The position numbers and the translations under genes are program-made. From Perca fluviatilis (taxonomy: Eukaryota > Chordata > Actinopteri > Perciformes > Percidae), in contig NC_053133.1 in the NCBI RefSeq assembly GCF_010015445.1, forward strand, positions 186,001 through 250,000: 64,000 nucleotides of DNA. Reading direction: 5' to 3'. The notes under the pieces were generated by a model. That model was given only the letters and a program-made list of their open reading frames with translations, was not told where the DNA came from and searched no databases. Shown here one piece after another: positions 32,984 through 45,093 of this stretch. Numbering within the stretch: position 1 is the first letter of the stretch; the number at the start of each line of letters is the position of its first letter.

Positions 32984-34461
32984 AATTAAAGCTGCGAGCA
33001 GCGATGGACGGGCCCTCGCGCCTCTGCGCGCGTCGGGGTTACCGGCGGACGCCGATCCTTGCGACCGTGCATTCGCTCGGCACTCAGACGCTGCAAATCG
33101 TCACCAATGAAAAGGGAACTCCCTGCCGAGTTCAACCATACCTCACACAAGACTCTACGTCATACGGTTCATCAGCTGTGAAAGGGGGCGTGGCTAAAGC
33201 ATAGGGGGCGGGCCAAACCATTACCAATGAATAAGGAAGTCTCTGCTGAGTTCAATGATATCTCACACAAGGGTCTACATCAAACGGGTCATTAGTTATA
33301 AAAAGGGGCGTGGCTTAAGCTTAGGGGGCGGGTCAAACCACCAATTAAAAAGGAAGTCTGTGCTGAGTTCAATGACACCTCACACAAGGGTATACCTTAA
33401 ACGGTTCAAATGTTATGAAAGGGGGCGTGGCCTGAGTAAGTGGGCGTGGTCATATTATAGGGGGCGGCTCAGTATCACATGTAGTTTCTGAGTTTCATGC
33501 AAATCGGATGATGTTTGTCATATAAGGCGCATTTCATGTTGCCAGCAGGGGGCGCTATGACAAAAATTCAATTTTGGCCTGAAGGTGTCCTCAGGCCTGG
33601 ACCCTTGTCAATCGTGACAAATTTAGGTGAGATACGACAATGTACACTCAAGTTACAACAACTTCTTTGTTCATCGCCAAACACTCAAAATGGCCGCCAC
33701 GCCACGCCCACACCGTCTGACGAAAAGTTTTTCTATTAATAACTTTTCATCGTTAAGGTGTTGGGATGATACAGACCAAGTTTGAAGTCCATCGGATGAA
33801 ATCTCTAGGAGGAGTTCGTTAAAGTATAGCACCTTGACATTTAGGCCTACTTCCTGTTGCCACTAGGGGGCGCTATGACTTTAAGTAAATATCGGCCTTT
33901 ATTTGTCCTCAGGGTTGGACTCTTATGAATCCTGAAAGGTTTTGAGCCAGTTGGACAACGTACACTCGAGTTACACCCACTTCCTGTTTCGGCGGCGAAA
34001 CGCACAAAATGGCCACGCCCTATGACGAAAAGTTTTTCTTTTAACAACTTTTCATCTTTAACGTCTTAAGATGGCACAGACAGAGTTTGAAGTTGATCGG
34101 ATGAAATCTCTAGGAGGAGTTCGTTAAAGTACGACATGTGGAAATGGCCAAAATCGCACTAATTTCGAACATTCAATTAAAAATGGCGGACTTCCTGTTT
34201 GGTTTAGGGTATGGCTCTAATGACGTTTTTTGTACATCTTGACTTGTTACATATGTGTACCAAGCTTCGTGAGTCTACGTTAAACGCACAGCAGGGGCTA
34301 AATTTTTTTTAACTTTCTAGGGGGCGCTAGAGAGCCATTTTTGTGCGGCTATTCGCGAAACCCTTAAAATACGTACATTTTCACCAGACTTGATGCGACC
34401 GCCAAATTTGGTGAGTTTTTGAATATGTTAAGCCCCTCAAAGCCAATTCATTTGACGGGAA

Positions 34462-34513
<52 letters not shown>

Positions 34514-34571
34514 AACAATAATTCCTTCAGTTTCAATAGGGCCTTCGCCGCTGTTGGCGCTCGGGCCCTAA
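32984..34571. repeat. dispersed repeat with GGGCCC ends
   Basis: It opens ATTAAAGCTGCGAGCAGCGA with GGGCCC shortly after and closes GCGCTCGGGCCCTAA. This is a very common fish repeat type; I do not know its class. Internal direct copies include GGGGGCGTGGC (33186-33440, several), AGGGGGCGCTATGAC (about 33547, 33865) and ATGAAATCTCTAGGAGGAGT (33796 and 34100). There is a GAAA microsatellite at 34459-34514. No coding sequence. Confidence 0.6.
34459..34514. repeat. (GAAA)n microsatellite
   Basis: About fourteen GAAA units, inside the GGGCCC-ended repeat near its 3' end. Confidence 0.95.
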
Positions 34572-34613
34572 CTACTGTAAGATATTGTTTCACTGGAGAC
34601 CAGATAACGTTAA

Positions 34614-37032
34614 AGGGGTGATAGAATGCAAAACCGATTTTACCCTGTCATAGTTGAATGAGGACAGTTCGGTGGGTAAATAGGACATACATAGAAGCTC
34701 AAAATCCCATTGACACCCCTTTACTATGAAAATCTCATATTTTGAAACTGCCGCTGAAAACGGGCGAATCCCAACAAAGCTGGAAGTTGACGTCAACCTC
34801 CCAAAAACCGGAACCTTTGTCAGCCCATGGGTGTATTAAGAGAACGGTCACGCCCCAATATTTACATAGGCTACACAACTGACCTGAGATCAGGTAGTTT
34901 TCTGAATCTAGCTAGGTCACGCAGATCTCTGCTATTCCATTACAAAATTCACTTCTGAAACTTTTTTATGCGAGAAATCAACCATATAAAGCTCAAATAT
35001 GGGCCGCTTTACGAAAATGGATGGCTAATTGCAAATTTTCTCCGACTGTTTGTCGGAGTTTAGTCCGTGCTGGTGTTGCCGGTTGCTATTGCCGCTTGCC
35101 ACTGACCGCGCAGGGTCAGGCGCTTGTTACGTCGCCAATCTTTTACCGCAGCTCGCGAGGTTCCAGTTAATCTTATAATGGGTATGTGTGTTGAGTTATT
35201 TAAACAAACAATCGGGAAATAAACGCCCTTGTCCGCGAAGTCTCATTGATAGAGCCGCGGTGAGATGGAGTCCATCAATGAGAGCTAGCTAGCCTCCTCC
35301 TAACTCTGACATTCACAAAAATACATTCAATTGAAATCCAAAATCGGACAAGTGTTAGCTAAGCTTTGTAAGACCTTGAGGAACCTGTAATATTCATCGC
35401 CGCTGACGAATTCAAACTGTAAATATACTTTAGTTGCGGCAAAGTGAGCAAGCTGCGATATTTCCCCATTGTAATGAATGGGACATATAGCAAGCAGCTG
35501 CTCGTCTCTACAAAGAGCCTTGCGTTCATAAAAATGCCTTAAAATCAAATCGGACACAACGGTTAGCTTTATAAGACATTGGGGAATGATGTTATGTAAG
35601 TGGCGTGGACGAAATTCAAACTGTAAATATAATTTAGTTATGGCGCGACAGTGTAGCTAGCTAGCTGCGGTATTTCCCCATTGTAATGAATGGGACATAT
35701 AGCAAGCAGCTGCTCGGTCCTACAAAGATGCCTTCGTGTTTATAAAAATGCCTTAAAATCAAATCGACACAACGGTTAGCTTTATAAGACATTGGGGAAT
35801 GATGTTGTATAAGTGGCGTGATCGAAATTCAAACTGTAAATATAATTTAGTTATGGCAAAAGTGTAGCTAGCTAGCGCCGGTATTTCCCCATTGTAATGA
35901 ATGGGACATATAGCAAGCAGCTGCTCGTCCTACAAAGACGCCAGCGGTTCATAAAAATGCCTTTAAAATCAAATCGGACACAACGGTTAACTTTTTAAGA
36001 CATTGGGGAATGATGTTATATAAGTGGCGGGACGAAATTCAAACTGTAAATATAATTTAGTTATGGCGACAGTGTAGCTAGCTAGCTGCGGTATTTCCCC
36101 ATTGTAATGAATGGGACATATAGCAAGCAGCTGCTCGGTCCTACAAAGATGCCTCGTGTACATAAAATGCCTTAAAATCAAATCCGGACACAACGGTTAG
36201 CTTTATAAGACATTGGGGAATGATGTTGTATAAGTGGCGTGACGAAATTCAAACTGTAAATATAATTTAGTTATGGCAAAGTGTAGCTAGCAGCTGCGGT
36301 ATTTCCCCATTGTAATGAATGGGACATATAGCAAGCAGCTGCTCCTCCTACAAAGACGCCTCACCCGCAAAATGCCTTTAAAATCAAATCGGGCACAACG
36401 GTTAGCTTTATAAGACATTGGGGAATGATGTTATATAAGTGGGCGTGACGAAATTCAAACCGTAAATATATTAGAGTTATGCCGGCAGCTGGCCGCGGAG
36501 CCCCGTAGTGCAGTATCCACAAAGGGTGACTTTGCGCTGGGTATGGAGCCCAGCAGGCTGCCGCTTTCTCGTCAGACTGTGTGGAGCTCCTAAAGTCCGA
36601 CACGTCTTACCAAATTTGCAATTAGCCATACATTTTTGTAAAACGGCCCATATTTCAGCTTTATATAGTTGATTTCTCGCTTAAAAAAGTCTCAGAAGTG
36701 AATTTGGTAATGAAACATTGCAGTGTCTGGAATATGAGATTCTGTCTGCTCTCTAATGTATGTGTATTGGGATTTGCTCAACCAATCAGCGCTCTCTAAT
36801 GTCTGCGTATGGCAAGTCGCTCAACCAATCAGTGCGCAGCTCATCTAAATATTCATGACCATACCATATTTGGAAGAAAAGCTCTTGTTACAAATAGGGC
36901 CAAAACACAGGGATGCATAAGGGCCAGTAAAATATCAACCAGGCCATTTTCAGCCCAACCAATGTTACATACCCCATTAGGAGACCATAAGGAACAGTGT
37001 GAAATACCCTATATAATCATTCTATCACCCCT
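34614..37032 (+). mobile_element. complete TTAA-flanked element, 2.4 kb
   Basis: TTAA at 34610-34613 and 37033-37036 with inverted tips AGGGGTGATAGAATG. A block near the left (34930-35030, CACTTCTGAAAC, TATAAAGCTCAAATATGGGC) recurs inverted near the right (36600-36715), so the arms are compound. Between them lies a minisatellite of about 210-bp units (35330-36480). No transposase is visible. TTAA duplication suits Kolobok or piggyBac. Relatives are at 8253-8323, 27740-30515 and 40790-41019. Confidence 0.85.
35330..36480. repeat. minisatellite of about 210-bp units, five to six copies
   Basis: The marker AGACATTGGGGAATGATG occurs at about 35574, 35787, 35998, 36208 and 36413, spacings 213, 211, 210 and 205. 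Each unit also has AATTCAAACTGTAAATATA, CCCCATTGTAATGAATGGGA and AGCAAGCAGCTGCTC. A more diverged unit precedes the first marker. Part of the array is seen inverted in 30180-30470. Confidence 0.9.
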
Positions 37033-37230
37033 TTAAGTGTTGTGAGACTCATAAAGTGTTGTAATGTGTTTGCATTGTGCATGGTAGTATGTCCTTTTTT
37101 ATTTTTAAATTAATTTAAAACAAAACCATATCATGGCAGTAGTTACCTAGCTAACTTAACATTACTTAAGCTAAAAATATACAGACAAACAGAATAAAGT
37201 TTAATGAAACACAGTAACTAGGTTAACTAG

Positions 37231-37430
37231 GTGCCAGGATAGCGCAGTGGATATGACACATGCCTTTGGTGTGGGAGACCTGGGTTTGATTCCCGCTGTG
37301 ATACATCAACCAATGTGTCTCTGAACAAGACACTTAACCCCTAGTTTCTCCAGAGGCATACAACCTCTTACATATATAGCAATTGTAAGTTGCTTTGGAT
37401 AAAAGCATCAGCTAAATGACATGTAATGTA
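37231..37430 (+). mobile_element. tRNA-derived SINE with conserved fish tail
   Basis: Head GGATAGCGCAGTGG (A box) and GGGTTTGATTCCCG (B box), then a body with CTGAACAAGACACTTAACCC, and the tail GTAAGTTGCTTTGGATAAAA, widely known from fish SINEs. It interrupts the right arm of the inverted-repeat unit 32631-37566. Confidence 0.9.
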
Positions 37431-37769
37431 ACTACTTACATGTGGCTGTAGTGTGACATTTTAGGTGTTGCTGTTCAGACGACATGTCGGCTGCATAGAC
37501 TGTATGGTCCACTGCTGTGCTAACGTAGATTGCTTGAGACGGATGAGTCAAACTAACATTAGTCACACAAGGAGATATACGATTTTATAATTCAAACAAC
37601 ACAACGGTATTATGATACACACAACTATTAAAGGGATATTTCACGGTTGGAAAGATGAATATATCTTTAAATTGGGTCACTTGTAAATTTGCATGGAATG
37701 GAGAATGGTCGGCATTTAACAGTCACAAACTCTACCAGCAGTTGGCGGTTAGTTGGATCCAAGCAACCC

Positions 37770-38192
37770 ATTTCTGCACCAGTCTGTGTTAACACAGCCC
37801 ACCTCCACTAGTATTACCCGGCGACAGAGCAGCAGGCCTGGTAGCTGGATAGGCCGGTACACTGTTGTTCAGCCACGTTTCAACAAAAACACAGCAGTCT
37901 TGAACTCGTGTTGGGAGTTTGGTTGAAGTTGGATGTAGTCCAGTTTGTTGTCTAATGAGCGGACACTTGCAAGCAGGATTGATGGAACAGGTGGCTGGCT
38001 AGCGTTAGCTTTCCACGAGCTCGCCTCGAACTTCTGCACACCGCAGTCGAGGTCCCTTTCCCCGGGCGATACCGCAGGCTGAGGTACTTGTCTCCGTAGC
38101 AGGCGAAGCTCACGTAGTGTGTCGAGTATTCCGTCTGTAATAAAGTTTTCTGCATATTCTCCGATCTTAACCAATGTATCCCGGTGGTACAC
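37770..38192 (-). pseudogene. LINE endonuclease start, CR1/L2/Rex1 group
   Basis: The minus strand reads GILDTLRELRLLRRQV, later PPVPSILLASVRSLDNKLDY (the usual start of an APE-type endonuclease in these LINEs), then shifts frame at about 37880 and continues with GLLLCRR and VNTDWC to about 37770. The remainder is absent. It is a fragment only. Confidence 0.7.
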
Positions 38193-38199
38193 ATGTGTT

Positions 38200-38470
38200 G
38201 TGTCTTGTTTTGTGTTATGTTGTGTGTTGAGCTCTGTTTTGTTGTTTTCTGTTTTTGTGATGCTTTGTGCTAAGTCTTGTTTGCTTGTGTTGTTTTTTTT
38301 GTTTTTTTGTTTCTTTGTATTTTAAAAAGCCTTTTTTAACATCAAAGGCAGGGTACTACAGATGAAAAATAGCCTTTTGGCTAATTCTGGCTTTTTTATC
38401 CCATGGGAAATCATGTGTTTTATTAATTTGCGCTGTCCCCTTTTATAAATAAACTAAACTCAAACTCAAA
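38200..38470 (+). repeat. T/G-rich tract and LINE-like 3' tail
   Basis: A TTGTGTTTTG-rich stretch runs to 38340. Then ATGAAAAATAGCCTTTTGGC and AATTTGCGCTGTCCCC end in AAATAAACTAAACTCAAACT, the style of a non-LTR retrotransposon 3' end. Class inferred. Confidence 0.4.
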
Positions 38471-40789
38471 CATGTGCGGTAGTTTGAATGCACGTAATTG
38501 TTTTTTCTGCTGAAAAGACGAAAGCCAGTTTAGCAAAGCTTCAAGATAGCTCGTTTTGCTTCGGCAAGCTTCGTGTGGGCGGGTTGAAAACATGCGGATG
38601 TAGCTCCTACTACTGGCTGTAGTCCATTGCCTCTGGGAAAAAAATCTTCCAATGATGCAAAAATCATAATTTTCCGTCATCTGAAGATTTATTCCAGACC
38701 CACAATACAGAGATCTCTTGTCCTAGGGGGACATGAGGGAGGAAAGCAGGGTCATTCGAAAATACTACCGTGTTTCTACTGATACAAAGCTTAATGCTAA
38801 ATCGGTGAAGTCTGTCTTTAAGGCATTTCTGTAATATAGGTCAATAAAAATAGTTCTGCGATCTAATTGGAGATAAACAGCCAATCAGAATTGACAGAGT
38901 AGAGCGCACACAAAGTGGAGAGGTGGGGAGACAGTGGGAAACATAACCTGCGCACTGAGCAAGAGTTTGTGAGAGAGTATGTGAGTAAACTGCATGACAG
39001 GGGTTGTTATTTTACGTTAATATGGATAATAGCAAACATGCTAATACAATTATTGAGCACAGGATAGATTTTTGTTTGCTCAAAATACAGTAGATTTCTC
39101 TGTGCTCAAAATATACAATTGCTCGCTCAGGAATGAGGCTACAAGTGTTCACATCAAGTCCAAAAGCTCTCGCATTTTGCACCATATTCACCTTTATAGT
39201 TAACAACCTACAAAGACACCCATGTCTGTTAAGTCTTTTTACACAAAACTCTTGTAAAAGCAATTCAGTTCTTTTTCTGTTGTTGAGTGCAGTATTGCGT
39301 ACATAGTAAAACAGAAGATATAAAAAGAGTCTCAGATAAAGGGCGATATTCTGTCAGGGTACTTGAATATCAGGAGTTGACTTTGAAGATTATCTGACAG
39401 TCATTTGCATACAGACACTTCTGACAAAATCAATGAAGCACAGAGCTCTTAGTCTTTGCCTCTCTTTATTAAATGGTGGTGAAATGTTCATGAAGAAGGA
39501 AACACTCGTCTTTTACATGAGAGGGAAGTGCAACTTGCTCCAGAGTGATACCATGTATGTGTAATAATTGCAGGAATTGCTTGGACATCAGTAATAGTTG
39601 CATGATCAAACTAGCTCACCACTGCTGATGGTCTTTGATGAATAAAATAGTATGCCGACATTTCTTAATTAATGAAACATCTTTTTAATATAACTTTTGA
39701 TCATGTGTTTTTCTTGATTTCACACTGCTCAGGGCAGCTGTTTTTGGAAGAAAAGAAATAGTTTCTGATCAGCAACTTTAATCATCAGAAACCAAGGAAA
39801 TCTGCTTTAATACAAGTTGTTTTGTCATTGTAACAAAAGGATTTGAATATTTATTCTATAAACACGCTGCATTTGTATATATCACATGGTCACATCAGTT
39901 TCGTCAATATTTCAGTAACAATATCACTATGACAATAACAACTTCAATGACAGCAACAATGACTACTGAAGAAAATTAAAAGATGCATGTAAAAATAAAC
40001 GCCACAGTTAATTAATGCTTTGTACGGTACATTCTGCAGTACAAAATGAAAAAATAACTAAAATGAAATAAATTAGAAGAACAGAAGTCCAGTGACTGAC
40101 TATTAATTGTTATTATTAACCTATTATCCAAGTTGTTTTTTTTAACACTAGTAGTACTACAGAGCAATGTTATTATAAATGGGTCCCCATTTTGTTTGTA
40201 TCGTGCGTATGCACACAAGGGTGGTTGTGATACTATGATGTGCTGAGGGTGACCCTGCTGGCATGTTTCTTTTTTCAAACACTAACCATATCCTTTGCTC
40301 CTGAGCACATCTGTTATTTTGTAGCATTTAACATTCCTGCACGATTTCCTTCTTTTAATGCACTCCCTTTCAGCTCCACTTTTCCTTTTTCTTGTTATCT
40401 CTTTCATCTGCACTGCAGATTTTCTCTCCATACTGCTCGGCCACACACACTCAACCAATCCCATGTGATGACAGGCAGACATACCATCAGGTTAAAAGCA
40501 CATAGGGCGCAATGACACAGGGTTCAGAGTGACTGTAGTTGCCGGTGTTGTTTTTGCTTTCATTTCATTTTTATAACCGGTCTGACACTCTGGGCCCATC
40601 AGCTGGCCAGGCTACTAGAAAAACTCCTGGTGCTCCTGATGGCCAGGACAATGATAAACAGAATTAGTTTTGCTTAAGTAATACTAAATGTAAACCAAGA
40701 GGGGAAGGCTGGAAGCAGGAGCAGAGGCAGGGTGAAGTGGAGAGCCGTGAGGAGGGAACCAAATGGTGAGGCCATTGTATAAGATTTCT
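38471..40789. other. no gene; one dispersed repeat recognised
   Basis: Unassigned AT-rich DNA. Positions 39045-39200 match the minus strand of 26905-27075. No open frame here has a recognisable domain. Confidence 0.5.
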
Positions 40790-41019
40790 GAGATCTGTGC
40801 GACCTATTCAGAAGACTACCTGATCTCAGATCAGTGGTGTAGCCTATGTAAATGTTGGGGCGTGACAAAGATAGAGACTAGAGCCAAGTGAGGAGGAGCC
40901 ACCGAGTTGACGTCAACAGAGGAAAGAGGTGTCAATGGGATTTTGAGGTTCTATGTATGTCCTATTTACCCACCAAACTGTCGTTTAAGGTAAAATCGGT
41001 TTTGCATTCTATCACCCCT
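40790..41019 (-). mobile_element. left end of a TTAA-family copy, truncated
   Basis: Ends at TTAA 41020-41023. The minus strand from 41019 (AGGGGTGATAGAATGCAAAA, TGGGTAAATAGGACATACAT, TACATAGGCTACACCACTGA) follows the left end of 34614-37032 for about 230 bases and is then cut off. Confidence 0.8.
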
Positions 41020-41023
41020 TTAA

Positions 41024-41843
41024 CTCTTGGGAAGTACAATGACTGTCTTTGGATGTTAAACAGGCTACTTAGACTTTGGCAGTAATGTTTTAAACCCCTC
41101 CATGCACGCAAGTTTAAACGCGAGCAGCACAGAGCTGTGTGTCTGGCTGCTTTCAGCACGATTCATTAGCAGAGCTAAGCGGGTGAGTTGCTTTATAAAA
41201 GTGTATTTTTTTGGTCTTGTAATTTACAGGAAGCAGTACACCTTATTCACGACTCAGATAAAATGTGGGCGCTACGAACCTTAAAGAATATGCTTTCATT
41301 GAATGAATTTCATTCATTCTGCTGTCTATAAGGACATAGATACGTTAATAGATACCGATCTTAACCGTACATTTTTTTTAACAGACTAACCTCGCCTCAT
41401 AACGAGGCTGTGACCTCCTATTTGCTCGGAGCTATGTCTGCAAGTCCAGATTTACATGATGCTGATAATGACGCCATTGTATGTAAGTAACTTTTACTGT
41501 TTTATCCTTCCTTGTTTAATTTTACTGTGACTTACGTTTTTTACGAATTCAGACAGAATGCCGGCAGTTACCTACAGCTCTGAAGTGGCCGCGGCAGGCA
41601 GACAGTTGACGGTGCTGTAGGATTTGGCTTGTCGTGAGCGTGGGATATTGGTTGTGTGTGCTGTGTGTCTCCAAGCTTTGTACAGTTTTTTTCTGATTGT
41701 GTTTGTGTTTTGTGTTAATAAAGCTCTATCTTTTAATAAACAGCACGTTCCTGGCAAATCATTTTCCTTAGGATAACAATGACATGAATATAAAACATAG
41801 CATATATGAAAAAATATATAATATATAAAGATACATATTTATA

Positions 41844-41892
<49 letters not shown>

Positions 41893-42327
41893 ATAATGAC
41901 CCAGGGTGACTAATAGTCTAACCTATGACAGACCTGCCAACCAATAACAAGAGATTTTTCTTGTTTAAAAGTAGTGGTTTCGTAGGTAATGTATATTGTA
42001 CTGTATATTTGTGTATTTATGTACATGGCAGCACTGTTGCGCTATGTACAATTGTATAGAAAACGTGTGAAAATAAAATTTCCCCCAAAAAAAGTAGTGG
42101 TTTCATCAATACTGAGTGAGGAAATTCAAGCCAGGCCAGACATTCTCTGGACAGGCGCGGTGTCGCTGCTATTCATATAATAATTAGAGCCATTACCACC
42201 CCCACAATATGTGGCACAGACGAATGCGACGTTCACAGGCTGTAAATTGTCGTTAACTGCCAAAAATTAGGGGGATTTCTGGGCGTTTACGGGCATTTAC
42301 GGGGACGAAAATCCCACTTTTCATGCA
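41024..42327. other. no gene; (ATT)n microsatellite
   Basis: An ATT run lies at about 41842-41890. The rest has no gene or repeat that I recognise. Confidence 0.55.
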
Positions 42328-42970
42328 GTGAAAGGTATGTTGAGTTTTGAAGACCTAAGAGCTAGTTTTGAGGTCCCCAGGATATCCTTCTTCTTGTATC
42401 TGTGCTTAAGTGCAGCCCGAAAATGTTATGGAGTGCCTTGGGGAAACAGTCTTGAGCTGCACCCAGTTATTAAATGGTTTGTTTATTTTCCTGTGAGAGG
42501 ATTAGCGTCCAAGATCTATGCTAAACTGATGCAAATATCCATAGGAGAACTCCCAATAGCAAGGAAATGGGAGCGAGAGCTGAGCACTGAGGGGAACGCA
42601 ATTCATTGGGAGACAGTTCCATTGTTCCAAGAACCCAAATCACCAGCAGATCCACTTCAACATATGTCATAGGACATACTGGACTCCTCAGAAGAGATAC
42701 ATCTCTAACGTCATTCCCACTCCCTATTGCACGTTCTGTATCAAGTATCACTCCTAATGGCCTAATCACAAAAATTAGAGGAGAGTGACTAGGCAAGGTG
42801 TGATCTCTGTTTTTGCTTATTTGTCTGTTTTTGTTGTCCTCGAGACCGCAGAGGGTTGGGGGTGGGAGAGTTTTTTTTTGTTCTTGTTCAATTGTGTTTG
42901 TCTGTTCTGTATGTTCAAAATCTAAAAACATATCTAAAAACAAAAATAAAAAATAATAAATGAATGATAC
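42328..42970 (+). pseudogene. L1-like LINE, ORF2 C-terminus and tail
   Basis: The frame 42328-42672 reads LSFEDLRASFEVPRISFFLY, later GLASKIYAKLMQ and IARKWERELSTEG. This is the style of the region after the reverse transcriptase in L1/Tx1 ORF2 (F-E-D-L, Y-L, K-W-E-x-D/E-L). An untranslated part and an A-rich end (AAAACAAAAATAAAAAATAA at 42938) follow. 5'-truncated, as most L1 copies are. Confidence 0.65.
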
Positions 42971-43277
42971 AGTATGTGGTTTGTTATATTCTAGCACCAT
43001 ATCATAGTGGTCCACTTGTAGGATAAACAAACAAGGCTAAACTTTGCTTGTAAAATAATAATTATGCGGGATACCTGTTACACTTTCCTTCTCACAATTT
43101 TTTTCCCACACCAAACCACTGCTTCTGTGTGTTTCATTTCGACAATACTAAAATTGAAATCCCAGTCATGTATATATTTTTTGGTGCTGATCTTAGTAAA
43201 ATGATCTTAGTAAAATGTTCATCCAAAGGAGAGGAATATATAAACCACTGATACGTTGAAGAAAGGTAACCCTCCAG

Positions 43278-44816
43278 GGGTCTCATTTATAAACGTGGCG
43301 TACGCACAAAACGGGGCTGAAAATGTGCCACTTCCCACGCAAAGGTTGTGATTTATAAAAAACAAACGTGACGGGAGAATGTGCGGTCCTCCACGCAAAC
43401 TCTGACCCAGGCGTACGCACATTTTGGAGACAAAATAGGAATTGGCGACGCAGATGGTGAGGTGGTGAACTGAAGTCAGACTGCAGAAAGTACATGTGGG
43501 AATAACGATTAGGCTACTCTTAATATGTTTAAGTATCATATATCATGAAGATTAAATCCAGCAGTGTTATTTGCGCTTGTACTGAGTGATAATTGTTCCA
43601 TAAACACCTTCAACTCAAATCTTAAATAAAAATGTGTTCTTAATATTTAATCGGCGTTGTCTCGCCGTCACATTGTCCGCTACGGAGCGCAGGAGGAGGA
43701 GATGGCCCGACTGCAAGGAATACAGTATAGCATCAAATACCCTACATTAGATAACTGCAGAACACAGTGTAAATAATTAAATATCTGTCTTTAAAACTGT
43801 GCATATATCATCTAATGTCAAAATCTGATAATACAGCCGTTATTCTGGTGCAATCGTTACCCTTAATGTCCGTTATCAGTCCGAACTTTAATACTGTTCA
43901 TAACAAAACCTGCATGAAGAAAATTGTGTTTGCCTATTACATTTTGATTTCAAATTGTATCTTTTGGTGGGGGATACCACTAGTTGATGCTGTGATTTTA
44001 GCAAGGTGTTAACAATCACAAATTGTTGTAAACATATAAATACTGCGGTGAACCCGTGCGTAATGCTGCATGATGGCACTGCTGGCCCTGCAGGAGAACA
44101 GCAATGGAAGAATCAGGAGAGAAAGAGACTTCAGGGACCATGACGATGAATAAAATGCAGATTTAAATTCCCTAATATAGCTGTAATAGTAATATAGCTG
44201 CGCTCTTGGATCTATATACTGAATTGGGTCCAGTAGAGAGGGCAACGCGCCGGAACCGTGCCATCCTGGTCTAAATACAGGTCCTCGCCACTAAGGGGGA
44301 AACCGGCTGTTTCCAGAGGGAAATGTCAGACAGCTAAGTGTTTTTTTAAATAAATATTATATATAATCTTCAAGTTTATCACTAAGGCTTGTTTGGCTAT
44401 AATATATAGTTCTGTTGAATCTTATTATATACGTCGAAGCTGGGTAGTCTATAGATCCGGTTTCCCTACACTGTGAGACAACAGTCGCAGGTTGTTTTTT
44501 TTTCTCCGCCAGTCGTCATGATTCGGTGTAACGAAAGAACAACTGCCAGGGTCATTAACATACTGATCAGCATTCACGAGGTGCTTTGCATTGACTATTT
44601 ATGGTTAAAAATGGGTGTGTACAGGGCGGGATAAGAGGCTGATCCACGTTCACACGCTTGTAGTCAATCTGTGATTTATAAAGGGAACATTGCTTTCAGG
44701 TGTGGGTACACACGGTTTTATAAATCTGACTTTTTTTTGGCATACGTCATTTTGGGCTTTTGGGCGTACGTACACTTTCAGTAAGGATCCTACGCACAAT
44801 TTTATAAATGAGACCC
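43278..44816. mobile_element. PIF/Harbinger-like element, non-autonomous
   Basis: Inverted tips GGGTCTCATTTATAAA bordered by CAG on both sides (43275-43277, 44817-44819). A 3-bp CWG duplication is typical of PIF/Harbinger. Subterminal motifs TTTATAAA and GCGTACGCAC recur at both ends. No transposase or Myb-like gene was recognised in the 1.5 kb. Confidence 0.8.
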
Positions 44817-44977
44817 CAGGACCTTAAATCCATCTGAACCCCCACAACCAACACATTTTATCTTGAAAATGTCTGTATGTGTTCTGATGTTATTTACAGC
44901 ACATTTGACACAGAAAGAAATACATATGCTGACATCAGAGGCAAAGTTTATACCAAAGTTACCAGTTATATAAGCAT

Positions 44978-44981
<4 letters not shown>

Positions 44982-45047
<66 letters not shown>

Positions 45048-45061
45048 ATAAATCTATACTG

Positions 45062-45091
<30 letters not shown>
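44982..45091. repeat. (TC)n then (TA)n microsatellites
   Basis: CT repeats from about 44982 to 45048 and TA repeats at 45062-45087. Confidence 0.95.

Positions 45092-45093
<2 letters not shown>

Larger units (their letters stand above)
32631..37566. mobile_element. large inverted-repeat unit enclosing three other repeats
   Basis: The left arm 32631-about 32890 and right arm about 37140-37566 are inverse: GTGACTAACATTAGTTTGA at the tips, AACAGCAACACCTA, TACAGCCACATGTAAGTAG and TATTCTGTTTGTCTGTATAT. The right arm is interrupted by the SINE 37231-37430. The interior holds 32984-34571 and 34614-37032. No target duplication is clear. The left arm contains ATGTCCCGCTACAGCCACAT followed by GTAAGT, an exon-like junction. 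Confidence 0.6.
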
